DNA from: Hyphomicrobiales bacterium
GTDB lineage: Bacteria > Pseudomonadota > Alphaproteobacteria > Rhizobiales > Rhizobiaceae
Length of the DNA stretch: 64,000 nt
Reading direction: 5' to 3'
Assembly (NCBI GenBank): GCA_900472395.1
Contig: UCHV01000014.1
Location: forward strand, 124,001 to 188,000
The position numbers were made by a program, and so were the translations under genes. Positions 39,716 to 48,813 of this stretch are shown one piece after another (positions within the stretch are counted from its first letter, which is position 1; the number at the start of each line of letters is the position of its first letter). The notes under the pieces were generated by a model that saw only the letters and a program-made list of their open reading frames with translations, had not been told where the DNA came from and ran no database searches.

Positions 39716-41554
39716 ATGACGACTTCGATGGCGAGCAAAAACGGCGGCGACCTGTCAGGGATGCCGGCGCGACCCGGTCTGCTTAAACCTCTCGCCATTT
39801 ATTGCCTCGTCGTGGTCATCGCGATCCTGTTGTCGACATTGCCGAATGCCGTCGATTATGTCGGCGAGGACAATGACGACATCATGCGGCTTGTCGTGAT
39901 CCGCGACTGGCTAGGCGGCCAGAGCTGGTTCGACACGCAACAGTACCGGCTGGGCCTCGATGGCGGCACCCTGATGCACTGGTCGCGTTTCGTCGACTTG
40001 CCGATCGGTGCGATGATCCGATTCTTTTCGCTGTTCATGGCAAACCAGCAGGCAGAAGCCGTTGCGCTTGCCATCTGGCCGCTTGCGATGGCGGTGGCTT
40101 TTCTGGCAGCGGTCGCCATTGCCGCGCGGCGCGTCGGCGATGGCGCAACGCTTCATATCGCCCTCGGGCTTGCCTCGCTGTATGTCTATACCTCGATCCG
40201 CTTTCATCCCGGCTCGATCGATCATCACAACGTCCAGATCGCCTTGGTGATGACGATTGCCGCCATGCTGCTCGACCCGCTTTACCGGGCACGAAGCTAT
40301 ATCATTGCCGGACTGGCGTCCGCTTTCGCCATTGCCATCGGTGCGGAAACCGTGCCGATGGTGGCGATCGCCTGCCTGTGCGTGACGCTGCAATGGGTCT
40401 GGCACGGCCACATTTTTCGCGCCGCCGCCCGCGCCTTCGGCCTGACCTTGGCGCTCGCCCTGACCGGCGCATTTCTGGCGACGGTACCGCCGCGGCTTTA
40501 TTCGACAGTGACCTGCGACAACCTTTCGCTTGGCTTCCTTGCTCCGACGGCGCTGGGCGGCGCTGGGCTTTTTCTGTGCAGCCTTCTGCCCGCAAGCGTC
40601 GGTCGCGGCATGCGGGTCGGCGCCATGCTGCTGCTTGGCGCGGTGGTTCTTGTGGCAACCAAACTGATCGCACCGGAATGCCTCGGCAGCCCGCTTGCCA
40701 ATCTCGACCCCATGCTGGTCAAACTCTGGCTGAACAGCGTGACCGAAGCACAGTCCATTTTCGGTGAAATCCAAAAAGAACCCTACATGGTCGGCTACTT
40801 TTATGCGGTCGGCCTGTTCGCGCTGGCTGTCTGCGGCTTCGAGATCATCCGGGGTGAACGTACCGAGTTCCATCTTATCATGCTGGCGCTGATCGGCACC
40901 GCCTGGGGCGTGGCACTGATCCAGTTGCGTTCCTCTTTCTTTTCCAACGCGCTGAGCATTCTGCCGCTGGCCGTGGTGATTACCGGCCTCAGACAACATG
41001 CCGGCAAGGAGCCGGAAAACATGAATGCCGGCCTTGCCTATATTCTCGGCGTATTGGCATCCGTGCCGGTCATCTGGGGGGTTGTAGGCATCGTTGCGCA
41101 GGAGGGCGTCCGCAACTCCTTCAATCTGGCGGCCATCTCGAAGTCAGGCACACCGAGCGCCGAGATCGGAGAATGCGGCAGCCCCCTCGAATGGCAGGCA
41201 CTGGCAGCACAGCCTGCGGGCCTCGTTGTTTCGGCATCCAACAGCGGCGCGGAAATTCTTCGCTTCACGCATCACCGCGCCATCTCGGCGCCCTATCACC
41301 GCAACCAGGGCGGCATGCTGACTGAACTGCATATCGGCCTTGCCACCCCTGCCGAAGCCGAGGCCTTCCTGCGTGGTGCCGGCGTTTCCATTCTCGCCTT
41401 CTGCAAGAACGATCCGCAGACTGCCAATCTCATCGAGATGAAGCCGGACGGGCTTTACGCCGCTTTGGCTGCCGGCAAGGTGCCGGCCTATCTCGAACCG
41501 CTGCCGTCCCCTGAACCGAACGGCTTCCGGTTCTTCAGGTTTAACGGTTCCTGA
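39716..41554 (+). CDS. Polytopic GT-C-fold glycosyltransferase-like protein
   Basis: 612 residues from the ATG at 39716 (an in-frame TTG at 39665 is possible). About ten to twelve membrane helices fill the first 450 residues. The first periplasmic loop carries VGEDNDDIMRLVVIRDWLGG and LMHWSRFVDLP, an acidic motif where GT-C enzymes have their catalytic acid. A soluble C-terminal part of about 150 residues (CGSPLEWQALAAQPAGLVV and onward) follows. I infer that it takes a lipid-linked sugar, supplied by the divergent GtrB/GtrA pair, and attaches it to an envelope acceptor, as GtrC-type enzymes do. The acceptor is unknown. Confidence 0.75.
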   Translation: MTTSMASKNGGDLSGMPARPGLLKPLAIYCLVVVIAILLSTLPNAVDYVGEDNDDIMRLVVIRDWLGGQSWFDTQQYRLGLDGGTLMHWSRFVDLPIGAMIRFFSLFMANQQAEAVALAIWPLAMAVAFLAAVAIAARRVGDGATLHIALGLASLYVYTSIRFHPGSIDHHNVQIALVMTIAAMLLDPLYRARSYIIAGLASAFAIAIGAETVPMVAIACLCVTLQWVWHGHIFRAAARAFGLTLALALTGAFLATVPPRLYSTVTCDNLSLGFLAPTALGGAGLFLCSLLPASVGRGMRVGAMLLLGAVVLVATKLIAPECLGSPLANLDPMLVKLWLNSVTEAQSIFGEIQKEPYMVGYFYAVGLFALAVCGFEIIRGERTEFHLIMLALIGTAWGVALIQLRSSFFSNALSILPLAVVITGLRQHAGKEPENMNAGLAYILGVLASVPVIWGVVGIVAQEGVRNSFNLAAISKSGTPSAEIGECGSPLEWQALAAQPAGLVVSASNSGAEILRFTHHRAISAPYHRNQGGMLTELHIGLATPAEAEAFLRGAGVSILAFCKNDPQTANLIEMKPDGLYAALAAGKVPAYLEPLPSPEPNGFRFFRFNGS

Positions 41555-41567
41555 ACGGATAAACGAC

Positions 41568-41605
41568 AAGACCCGAAAACCAGCAACGGTTTCCGGGTCT
41601 TTTTA
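41568..41605 (+). terminator. Terminator after the GT-C gene
   Basis: Stem AGACCCGAAAACC / GGTTTCCGGGTCT (13 pairs, one mismatch), 6-nt loop, then TTTTTAT. Confidence 0.85.
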
Positions 41606-41644
41606 TCTGGAACGCCATGCGGCGCAAAAAAGTCTGCGGCTCGA

Positions 41645-41872
41645 TCAGGCTTCGGCAGCGCGGCGGGAAAATGCCAGCATGCCGGCGACAAGCCCAAAAA
41701 TGCCGGCATTGTAACCACCCAGCACGACAGCAAGATCGATCAGCGATACATGCCCGACGAATGCGGCAGCGCCGAACGCGCCGACGATGAGGACAGCAAC
41801 GAGCGCCATGGAGAAGGCCGATCGCAGCATCGCGGCGGTGAGGCCCAGAGTGACAGCGGTAAGAAACAGCAC
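41645..41872 (-). CDS. Small membrane protein, 75 aa, unknown function
   Basis: 75 residues from a GTG at 41872 with AGGAG seven bases upstream. Two or three hydrophobic stretches (LFLTAVTLGLTAAMLRSAFS, ALVAVLIVGAFGAAAF and VLGGYNAGIFGLVAGMLAFS) cover nearly the whole protein, and it ends in the basic segment SRRAAEA. I do not recognise a family. It stands alone between two plus-strand genes, and the good ribosome site is the main evidence that it is real. Confidence 0.65.
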   Translation of the reverse strand: MLFLTAVTLGLTAAMLRSAFSMALVAVLIVGAFGAAAFVGHVSLIDLAVVLGGYNAGIFGLVAGMLAFSRRAAEA

Positions 41873-42121
41873 TGATAATCTCCTGTTACTTTCTTTTTAT
41901 GCCTGCAAGCCTATGGCGAACTTGCTAAGAAAGATTACCGAGACAGCATCCGATTTCTCGTTGATTGAAACTAGGTTTAACCGTTGCTGAACGGGGTACT
42001 TCAATTTCGAGACAAACATCTTCTGCAAGCAGAAGTTTCCGGCATTTTTCTCTCGGACATCAATGCGCCCCGTCAGGCCTCACCGATTTGATTTGCGATA
42101 AAAACCCACTAATTTCGCGGC

Positions 42122-43741
42122 ATGAACAGAATGTCTGGTACCGATTCGTCCTCCAATCTCACCGAGTTTTCGGTCTCCGAGCTTTCCGGCTCCATCAAGC
42201 GGACGGTTGAGACCGCATTCGATCATGTGCGGGTGCGCGGCGAGATTTCCGGCTATCGCGGTCCTCATTCCTCGGGCCATGCCTATTTTTCGCTGAAGGA
42301 TGACCGCGCCCGCATCGACGCGGTGATCTGGAAGGGTTCTTTCTCGCGGATAAAATTCCGCCCGGAAGAAGGCATGGAAGTGATTGCCACCGGCAAGATC
42401 ACCACGTTCCCGGGCTCCTCCAAATACCAGATCGTCATCGAAGCGATGGAACCGGCCGGCGCCGGCGCGTTGATGGCGCTCCTGGAAGAGCGCAAGCGCA
42501 AGCTTGGCGCGGAAGGACTGTTCGATCAGGCGCGCAAACGCCCCCTGCCCTACATGCCGCAGGTCATCGGCGTCGTGACCTCGCCAACCGGCGCGGTCAT
42601 CCGCGATATTCTCCATCGCATCACCGACCGTTTTCCGGTTCATGTCATCGTCTGGCCGGTGAAGGTGCAGGGCGATGGATCGGGTGATGAGGTGGCCAAT
42701 GCCATTCGCGGCTTCAACGCCATCGACCCGAGCGATGCCGCTGGCCCGATGCGCAGGCCGGACGTGCTGATCGTGGCACGCGGTGGCGGCAGTCTGGAAG
42801 ACCTGTGGAGTTTCAACGACGAGGCGGTGGTGCGTGCAGCGGCGGAAAGCCGGATCCCACTGATTTCGGCAGTCGGGCACGAGACCGACTGGACGCTGAT
42901 CGACTATGCCGCCGACATGCGCGCACCAACCCCGACAGGAGCCGCCGAAATGGCCGTTCCTGTCAAAGCCGATCTGGAAGCACAACTGGCCGGACTTGGC
43001 GCACGGCTGCGCGGCAGTGCGTCGCGCCAGATGGACAATCGCCGCCAGTTCCTGCGCTCGCTGATGCGGGCGCTGCCTTCGCTCGACCAGCTGCTCGCAC
43101 TGCCGCGCCGCCGCTTCGACGAAGCCGCCTCGGGCCTTGGGCGCGGACTGGAGCGCACGGCAATCGCCAAGCGCCGTATATATGAACAGGCAAGCGCCGG
43201 GCTGCGGCTCGATATTCTCACCAACCGCATCGCCACACAGCGTCGCCACATAGCAGAACAGGTTCTGCGCACCGACAATACGCTGGAACGCCGTTTGTTG
43301 AAGGAACACAGCCGCATCCAGCGGGCATCGGCTTCGCTTTCCGCCCTGCCCGCGCGCCTGAACGGCCAGCTGCAGCGGGAAGGCCAGCGGGTAACGACAC
43401 TGTCTCACCGCGCAGAATCCGCCGTGACCCATGCGATGGCACGACGGCATTCCGCCATTGCCGCGCAGGACCGCGTGCTGCAATCGCTTTCCTACAAGAA
43501 TGTGCTGAAACGCGGTTACGCGGTCATCCGCGGCGAAGACGACCAACCACTAACGCGCGCCGCCGGCATTTCTTCAGGTCAGGCGATTTCGGTAGAATTT
43601 GCCGATGGTCGTATCTCCGCCGTAACCGGCGAAGATGGGCCTGAAAATATTGCGCCTGCACCGAAAAAGCGGACGGCTCTCAAGCCGGCCTCCGCAGACG
43701 AAAAACCAAAGGAAGCACCCAAACAGGGCAGCCTGTTCTGA
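42122..43741 (+). CDS. xseA: Exodeoxyribonuclease VII large subunit
   Basis: 539 residues, about 80 longer than the E. coli protein because of a longer C-terminal coiled coil and a Pro/Lys-rich tail. The N-terminal OB fold has [40 protein letters not shown] and LKDD. The catalytic region has [31 protein letters not shown] and [19 protein letters not shown], followed by PTPTGAAE. It degrades single-stranded DNA with the small subunit XseB, which is not in this window. The second ATG at 42131 is an alternative start. Confidence 0.96.
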   Translation: MNRMSGTDSSSNLTEFSVSELSGSIKRTVETAFDHVRVRGEISGYRGPHSSGHAYFSLKDDRARIDAVIWKGSFSRIKFRPEEGMEVIATGKITTFPGSSKYQIVIEAMEPAGAGALMALLEERKRKLGAEGLFDQARKRPLPYMPQVIGVVTSPTGAVIRDILHRITDRFPVHVIVWPVKVQGDGSGDEVANAIRGFNAIDPSDAAGPMRRPDVLIVARGGGSLEDLWSFNDEAVVRAAAESRIPLISAVGHETDWTLIDYAADMRAPTPTGAAEMAVPVKADLEAQLAGLGARLRGSASRQMDNRRQFLRSLMRALPSLDQLLALPRRRFDEAASGLGRGLERTAIAKRRIYEQASAGLRLDILTNRIATQRRHIAEQVLRTDNTLERRLLKEHSRIQRASASLSALPARLNGQLQREGQRVTTLSHRAESAVTHAMARRHSAIAAQDRVLQSLSYKNVLKRGYAVIRGEDDQPLTRAAGISSGQAISVEFADGRISAVTGEDGPENIAPAPKKRTALKPASADEKPKEAPKQGSLF

Positions 43742-43773
43742 GCGGCTCAGCCGTCGACGGGAAGGAACCTCAC

Positions 43774-44130
43774 ATGTCTGCCACCACTACCGATCCGACG
43801 AAAAACGATCGTCCACGCATCACCATCCTTTATTGCACCCAATGTAATTGGCTGCTGCGCGCCGCATGGATGGCGCAGGAACTGCTGCAGACCTTTGGAC
43901 AGGATATCGGTGAAGTGGCGCTCATTCCCGGCACCGGCGGCCATTTCGAGATCCGCTGCAATGACGCGCTGATCTGGGAACGCAAACGCGATGGCGGCTT
44001 TCCCGGCCCGAAGGAACTGAAGCAGCGACTGCGTGACATCATCTGGCCGGAGCGAGATCTCGGCCACACCGACAGGGCCGCGAATGTGGAAAACCCTGCG
44101 CCGAAAGCACCGTCCGACGACCCCGCCTGA
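43774..44130 (+). CDS. SelT/SelW/SelH-family (Rdx) thiol protein
   Basis: 118 residues with a GAAGGAA leader, 32 nt after xseA. It begins a beta strand ITILYCTQCNWLLRAAWMAQ with a CxxC redox motif (C-T-Q-C), then LLQTFGQDIGEVALIPGTGG and the usual FEIRCNDALIWERK and GFPGPKELKQRLRD. The family has a thioredoxin-like fold; bacterial members have cysteine in place of the eukaryotic selenocysteine. Its redox partner is unknown. Confidence 0.88.
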   Translation: MSATTTDPTKNDRPRITILYCTQCNWLLRAAWMAQELLQTFGQDIGEVALIPGTGGHFEIRCNDALIWERKRDGGFPGPKELKQRLRDIIWPERDLGHTDRAANVENPAPKAPSDDPA

Positions 44131-44180
44131 TGCGTCGCACAATTTTTTTCTCAACTGACACAGAAACTTCAAAAACGCTG

Positions 44181-44209
44181 TTGACTTCCCCCGCCCGCCC
44201 CCGTACATC
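44181..44209 (+). promoter_or_regulatory. Sigma-70-type promoter of tRNA-Leu
   Basis: TTGACT at 44181-44186, a 17-nt spacer, and TACATC at 44204-44209; a transcription start would fall just before the tRNA at 44220. The GC-rich spacer is a run of C and G. Confidence 0.55.
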
Positions 44210-44219
44210 GCTCCTCGTT

Positions 44220-44306
44220 GCCCAGATGGCGGAATTGGTAGACGCGCCAGCTTCAGGTGCTGGTACCCGAAAGGGTGTGGAGGTTCGAGTCCTCTTCTGG
44301 GCACCA
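44220..44306 (+). tRNA. tRNA-Leu (anticodon CAG)
   Basis: 87 nt including an encoded CCA end. The acceptor stem is GCCCAGA / TCTGGGC with discriminator A. The anticodon arm is CCAGC-TTCAGGT-GCTGG, which puts CAG at the anticodon. The variable arm TACCCGAAAGGGTG is long, as in class II leucine tRNAs, and the T-loop is GGTTCGAGTCC. It reads CUG codons. Confidence 0.96.
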
Positions 44307-44568
44307 TTCTCATTTAAGATCAGAGAGTTATCGGCCTCCTGGCCGAAACCTGCGCGACGCGCAATCAGCGTTCAGTCCTGCTATGAAGGACGTATTTTAC
44401 GCTTCTCTGGTCTTCCAATTTTCTTGAAAATCAAAAAGCTCTCAACCGCGTGAACCACCTCGGTTTTTGTGGCCAGATGCGTGAAAACTTCCCCGGCGTG
44501 GGCTGGGGCGTTATCATGCCTGAATATCCGCGGCACTCTGGCGGCACTTGAATATCGACCTGGAAAAA

Positions 44569-44916
44569 TCAGTTTTCCGGCAGGAAATGCGGGTTGATGC
44601 CCGGGACCCAAGGTCGGTTGGGCGGCAGATCGGTGCCGGTATAGGTGAAACCGCCGCTTTCGCAACGATAGACCTGTGTCGGGAAATTGCGGCCAAACGT
44701 GTCCCTGCGCCAGCCATGATGATTGCGGATGTAGCCAATGCCTGTTTCGCAGCGGGCAGTGCCATCTTCGCCGCCGTTATCCACGGTGACACGGCTCTTT
44801 TCCGGCACAACGCCCGGCAGATCCTTGAACGTGGGAGCGCGGTCCTGCGCCAGCGCCAGCGCCGGCAAAAGAACCAGCACCATGACAAGCGGCAAAATCC
44901 AGGCACCTTTAAACAT
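44569..44916 (-). CDS. Small secreted protein, 115 aa, unknown function
   Basis: 115 residues beginning with a clear signal peptide (FKGAWILPLVMVLVLLPALA, then LA before the mature part starting QDRAP). The mature protein of about 90 residues has two cysteines (in TARCETGIG and YRCESGGF), which could form one disulfide, and several Gly/Pro/Asn-rich turns near the end (GTDLPPNRPWVPGINP). I do not recognise a family. It lies between the tRNA and the NlpC gene and is read toward the tRNA. Confidence 0.7.
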   Translation of the reverse strand: MFKGAWILPLVMVLVLLPALALAQDRAPTFKDLPGVVPEKSRVTVDNGGEDGTARCETGIGYIRNHHGWRRDTFGRNFPTQVYRCESGGFTYTGTDLPPNRPWVPGINPHFLPEN

Positions 44917-44987
44917 CGTCAGTCTCCGTATCCGTCCCTACAGATAAGGATCCATTGCGGCCGACGCCAGAGCGGCGGCGCCACGTT

Positions 44988-45017
44988 CACGTGATCGAGG
45001 GCCACGTGATCGAGGGC
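44988..45017. repeat. 15-bp perfect tandem duplication
   Basis: CACGTGATCGAGGGC occurs twice in a row, 10 nt beyond the stop codon of the NlpC/P60 gene. Each copy contains CACGTG. It is probably a recent slippage duplication; no function is evident. Confidence 0.9.
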
Positions 45018-45027
45018 AATGCAACGA

Positions 45028-45876
45028 TCAAAGGATGCGACGATAGCCGGTGGGCTGTTCATAGAGCCAGCCGATGCGCTTGACCGCCGCTTCGAAATTC
45101 TCTCGCGCCACTGTCATTGTATGACCGTTGGCATGCAGAAGCGTTTCTGCGTCTTCCATGATGCCTACATGCCCCTTCCAGAACACGAGGTCGCCACGGC
45201 GAAGTTCATCGCGCGTGATCTCGGTGCCCATCTTGGCCTGCATGTCCGTGTCGCGCGGAAACTTTTGGCCCGTCATCATCAACGCAAGCTGGGTGAGGCC
45301 GGAACAATCGATGCCGATGCCGGAACGCCCGCCCCAGAGATAGGGCGTCTCGATGAAACGCGTGGCGACCGTGACGTAATCCTGAAGGCTCTCGGAAACA
45401 GGCCGGCAATGGCCGGACATGACCGCCGTGCCGTCCGCCAGCACGTGATAATGATTTCCGCGGGTCTCCGCCTCGCCGACAATCCGGATACGGCTGCCGA
45501 GAGACAGAACGCCAACATGCGGCTTGCGCAATTCCGGCTCCGGATAAAGGAAGCTGCGTGGCACGACGATCCGATGCGTCGGCACCTCGATGGGTCCGAT
45601 ATGGGCTTCCGGCAGATAACCGACGTAACCGTCTTCATCCGCCTGCACCCAGGCCCAGCCTTCGGCGCGATCGAAAACACGCACCGTTTCGCCGATCAGA
45701 AGTTCGGTATCGATGCCGCGCGCCGGATCGGGCGCGGGGCGCAGCGCCGCTACCGGCACGATGACCTGCGCCGGTTGACCGGAAACAAAGCGTTCTGCCT
45801 GCACTTTATCACGCAGGGTTTCGTCCGCGAGATCTGGACGGAAGGCATGGAGACGACGATCGAGAGTGTTGGTCAT
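45028..45876 (-). CDS. NlpC/P60-family endopeptidase-like protein
   Basis: 282 residues from the ATG at 45876; a longer open frame would overlap the MarR gene. Residues about 40-160 hold two SH3-like repeats (AEGWAWVQADEDGYVGYLPE, VLSLGSRIRIVGEAETRG). Residues about 165-280 are the NlpC/P60 domain with the catalytic Cys in YLWGGRSGIGIDCSGLTQLA and His in WKGHVGIMEDAETLLHANGH. It cuts peptide bonds in cell-wall stem peptides, usually gamma-D-glutamyl-diamino acid. No signal peptide is visible, so its substrate may be a recycled muropeptide. It is 7 nt downstream of the MarR gene, one operon. Confidence 0.88.
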   Translation of the reverse strand: MTNTLDRRLHAFRPDLADETLRDKVQAERFVSGQPAQVIVPVAALRPAPDPARGIDTELLIGETVRVFDRAEGWAWVQADEDGYVGYLPEAHIGPIEVPTHRIVVPRSFLYPEPELRKPHVGVLSLGSRIRIVGEAETRGNHYHVLADGTAVMSGHCRPVSESLQDYVTVATRFIETPYLWGGRSGIGIDCSGLTQLALMMTGQKFPRDTDMQAKMGTEITRDELRRGDLVFWKGHVGIMEDAETLLHANGHTMTVARENFEAAVKRIGWLYEQPTGYRRIL

Positions 45877-45883
45877 GCGGCCC

Positions 45884-46234
45884 TCAGAAGGTGAGCTTGC
45901 GGCCCTCGTCAATGACGAGGTCGCCGAATTTTTCCAGATAGAGCGCGCCCGCCAGCGTGCGCTTGATGACGACATTGCGGCGATCGCGTTCATCGCGGGC
46001 GCGATCGATCAACGCCATGCCACCCATCGTATCGAGTGCGCGGGTGATCACCGGCTTGGTGACACCGAGCGTTGCGGCGAGACCGCGCACGGTATGCGGC
46101 GGAGGCACCAGGTAAACATGCAGGAGAATGGACAATTGCCGCAAGGTGAGGTCCGGACCATCGTCACGCACCTGTCCGATCGTCACCCTTTGCCACAGGC
46201 CAAGTGCTTCACTGGCCGTCATTTCCACCGGCAT
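45884..46234 (-). CDS. MarR-family transcriptional regulator
   Basis: 116 residues from the ATG at 46234 (GGAGT five bases upstream; TTG at 46252 is an alternative). The winged helix has LTLRQLSILLHVYL, VRGLAATLGVTKPVITRALD and a wing with ARDERDRRNVVIKRT. It is short, lacking the extended C-terminal helices of full MarR proteins. It lies 7 nt before the NlpC/P60 gene, so it may regulate that gene and itself. Confidence 0.82.
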   Translation of the reverse strand: MPVEMTASEALGLWQRVTIGQVRDDGPDLTLRQLSILLHVYLVPPPHTVRGLAATLGVTKPVITRALDTMGGMALIDRARDERDRRNVVIKRTLAGALYLEKFGDLVIDEGRKLTF

Positions 46235-46281
46235 GCCTACTCCGAACTCCAAGCTTTGCGGCTATTTATGGCGCATATGCA

Positions 46282-46305
46282 AACGGGCGCAAGAATGCGC
46301 CCGTT
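46282..46305. terminator. Stem-loop between MarR gene and M17 aminopeptidase
   Basis: AACGGGCGCA / TGCGCCCGTT (10-bp stem, 4-nt loop) immediately after the aminopeptidase stop and upstream of the marR leader on the minus strand. It probably ends the aminopeptidase transcript before the MarR-NlpC operon. Confidence 0.65.
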
Positions 46306-46329
46306 GTCGTTTCTGAATCGATAAAATGG

Positions 46330-47718
46330 TCAAATCATGGTGCGGACATGACGATAAAGCGCGCGAATGGTCTGTGCCTCGCCGCCGATCGTTGCATGCG
46401 GACGTTCCGCCGGGCACCAGCCGTAAATGTCGAGATGCACCCAGCTTTTGGCGTTGGAGACAAAACGCTTGAGGAAGAGTGCCGCGGTAATGGAACCCGC
46501 CATGCCGCCGCCCGGCGCATTGGTGATTTCGGCGGCACGCGAGCGGATATCCTTCTCATATCCCTTGAAAAGCGGCAGGCGCCACATCGGGTCGTCTTCT
46601 TCATTGCTGGAGGCATAAAGCGCAGACGCCAGCGCTTCGTCATCGGTGAAGAAAGGCGGCACGTCCGGACCGAGCGCCACGCGGGCGGCACCTGTCAGCG
46701 TCGCCATGTCGATGATCAGGTCCGGCGTTTCCTCGTCTGCATAAGCAAGCGCATCGGCCAGAACCAGGCGGCCTTCGGCATCCGTGTTGTCGATCTGCAC
46801 CGTGATGCCCTTGCGGCTGCGATAGATGTCGCTGGGACGGAAGGCGTTGGCGGAAATCGAGTTCTCGACCGCCGGGACAAGTACCCGCAGATCGACGTCG
46901 AGGCCGGCATCCATGATCATCAGCGCCAGAGCCAGAACGTTTGCGGCACCGCCCATGTCCTTCTTCATCAGCAGCATGGAAGCGGCCGGCTTGATATCGA
47001 GACCACCCGTATCGAAGCAGACGCCCTTGCCGACCAGCGTGATCTTCCTGGCGCCCTTGCGGCCCCAGCGCATATCGAGGAGGCGCGGCGCCTGTGCGCT
47101 GGCGCGGCCAACGGTATGGATCAGCGGGAAGTTCTGCGCGATGAGATCGTCGCCGACTATGGACGACACGTCGGCACCGTAATGTTTGCCGAGCGCGCGG
47201 AAAGCGGCCTCGAGATCATCCGGCCCCATGTCGTTGGTCGGCGTATTGATAAGGTCGCGGGCAAGATAAACGGCAGCGAGCTGGCGTTCGAGATCGGCGG
47301 AATCGACCCCTTCCCCAAGAGCCAACCGGGCTTCCTGCGGCTTGTCCTTGCGATAACGATTGAAGGCATAGGCACCGAGACCGAAACCGAGCGCCAGCTT
47401 TTCCGCCGCCAGAGCGGATGTCACGATATGCCAATCTCCAGCCGGCAGAGAACGCGCAAGCTTGCCGGTTGCAAAGGGTGCATCGGTCGGTTCGGCCCCA
47501 AGGCCGAACAACGCGCTTTCCAGATCGCCGCTGGCGCCCGGCACCAGCAACACAGCTCCTGATTCGGCCTTGAAACCCGCCGCCTTCGCCCATTCTCCCA
47601 CCCGTGCCGGAAGGCTGCCGGCTTCGAGATCAACCGGCGTAACCGCATAAACCGGTCGGGAAGCGGCGGATTTCGTGGTGAAGGGAGAGGAACGGTCGAT
47701 GAATTGATAGGGGGACAT
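46330..47718 (-). CDS. Leucyl aminopeptidase-like metallopeptidase (M17)
   Basis: 462 residues from the ATG at 47718 (GAAGG five bases upstream; an ATG four codons earlier is possible). The two-zinc centre motifs are present: the lysine in VGKGVCFDTGGLDIKP, MLLMKKDMGGAANV and the M17 signature NTDAEGRLVLADAL. The N-terminal domain is short and diverged compared with PepA, as in the PepB-like branch common in Rhizobiales. It removes N-terminal residues from peptides in the cytoplasm. Its promoter region is shared with the divergent tadD. Confidence 0.93.
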   Translation of the reverse strand: MSPYQFIDRSSPFTTKSAASRPVYAVTPVDLEAGSLPARVGEWAKAAGFKAESGAVLLVPGASGDLESALFGLGAEPTDAPFATGKLARSLPAGDWHIVTSALAAEKLALGFGLGAYAFNRYRKDKPQEARLALGEGVDSADLERQLAAVYLARDLINTPTNDMGPDDLEAAFRALGKHYGADVSSIVGDDLIAQNFPLIHTVGRASAQAPRLLDMRWGRKGARKITLVGKGVCFDTGGLDIKPAASMLLMKKDMGGAANVLALALMIMDAGLDVDLRVLVPAVENSISANAFRPSDIYRSRKGITVQIDNTDAEGRLVLADALAYADEETPDLIIDMATLTGAARVALGPDVPPFFTDDEALASALYASSNEEDDPMWRLPLFKGYEKDIRSRAAEITNAPGGGMAGSITAALFLKRFVSNAKSWVHLDIYGWCPAERPHATIGGEAQTIRALYRHVRTMI

Positions 47719-47738
47719 GGCTGCCTTCATTGAGGAAA

Positions 47739-47753
47739 TTAACAGTATGTTAG
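47739..47753. promoter_or_regulatory. CtrA-like half-perfect box between pepB-like gene and tadD
   Basis: TTAACAGTATGTTAG is TTAA-N7-TTAG, one mismatch from the CtrA consensus, in the divergent promoter region; another GTTAAC follows at 47755-47760. It is 94 nt upstream of the tadD start. tad genes are CtrA-dependent in Caulobacter. Confidence 0.3.
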
Positions 47754-47846
47754 GGTTAACAGATTATTGCTTGAGGGAAGATTGCGCCACCCATGTTCGT
47801 ATCCCTTTCAGTCGCAGGGGCGCCGGTTTATCCGAGAGATTACGTC

Positions 47847-48695
47847 ATGCCCGCTTATTCGTTCGTCACCATCGATAAAAGCCGCCTCGCCCGGACTGCG
47901 GCGCTGGTCCTCGTCACGCTTTCGATCGCGGGCTGCAACAGCACCAGCCGCAATGCCGACCGGCTGACCACCGGCTCGATTTCGAGCCAGAGCACGGCGC
48001 GTGCTGAATCCTTCGACGGCATGAATGCGTCGCAGCTTTCAAGCGCCGAACAGCGTATCGGCGCAGCCTACGAAAAGAACCCGAAGGACCGAAATACCGG
48101 CCTGAATTACGCAAACATCCTGCGCATGACCGGCAAGAACACGCAGTCGCTGGCGGTGATGCAGCAGGTGGTGATCGCTCACCCGTCTGACCGCGACGTG
48201 CTGGCAGCCTACGGCAAGGCGCAGGCCGCTGCGGGCCAGCTGGAACAGGCGCTCAGCACGCTTGCTCGTGCCCAGACCCCGGACCGCCCCGACTGGCGCC
48301 TGTATTCTGCCGAAGGCGCAGTCATGGACCAGCTTGGACGTTCCGAAGAGGCCCGTGCAAAATACCGTCAGGCTCTTGCTACACAGCCGAACGAACCGAG
48401 TGTCGTCTCCAACATGGGAATGTCCTATGTTCTGTCCGGCGATCTGAAGAAAGCGGAATCCTATCTGCGCGACGCTTCGGGCCAGCCGACAGCCGATAGC
48501 CGGGTGCGCCAGAACCTGGCATTGGTGGTAGGTCTGCAGGGCCGTTTTTCCGAAGCCGAGGATATTGCCCGCAAGGAGCTTTCGCAGAACCAGGCCGATG
48601 CCAATGTGGCCTATCTGCGCTCCATGCTTTCCCAACAGAACTCCTGGGCAAAACTTGCCGACAAGGACGGCAAGCCGAAATTGCGGACAAACTGA
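47847..48695 (+). CDS. tadD: Tad pilus assembly lipoprotein TadD (TPR)
   Basis: 282 residues from the ATG at 47847. An N-terminal stretch ends in the lipobox LSIAGC, so it is an outer-membrane-type lipoprotein. Helix pairs between residues about 75 and 265 form five or six TPR repeats, for example NTGLNYANILRMTGKNTQSL, WRLYSAEGAVMDQLGRSEEA and VVSNMGMSYVLSGDLKKAES. In other species TadD helps the secretin assemble in the outer membrane. It converges on the end of the minus-strand tad series (tadC). Confidence 0.87.
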   Translation: MPAYSFVTIDKSRLARTAALVLVTLSIAGCNSTSRNADRLTTGSISSQSTARAESFDGMNASQLSSAEQRIGAAYEKNPKDRNTGLNYANILRMTGKNTQSLAVMQQVVIAHPSDRDVLAAYGKAQAAAGQLEQALSTLARAQTPDRPDWRLYSAEGAVMDQLGRSEEARAKYRQALATQPNEPSVVSNMGMSYVLSGDLKKAESYLRDASGQPTADSRVRQNLALVVGLQGRFSEAEDIARKELSQNQADANVAYLRSMLSQQNSWAKLADKDGKPKLRTN

Positions 48696-48726
48696 TCCCT
48701 GCCCCTTTTCAAGATTGCTTCACGAC

Positions 48727-48765
48727 AAAAAGCCGGCTCCGTTCATCACGGGCCGGCTTTCTTGT
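48727..48765. terminator. Bidirectional terminator between tadD and tadC
   Basis: Stem AAAGCCGGC / GCCGGCTTT with a 14-nt loop between convergent genes; T-rich flanks on the plus strand (TTTCTTGTT). Confidence 0.75.
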
Positions 48766-48813
48766 TGGAATGCGGTGAATTGCGGGATCCGTCGTCTCGT
48801 CAGAAGCGCCCCG

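Noticed and set aside
42080..43546. Open frame of 488 codons antisense to xseA
   Set aside because: Shadow of the conserved nuclease gene; no start signal and no domain.
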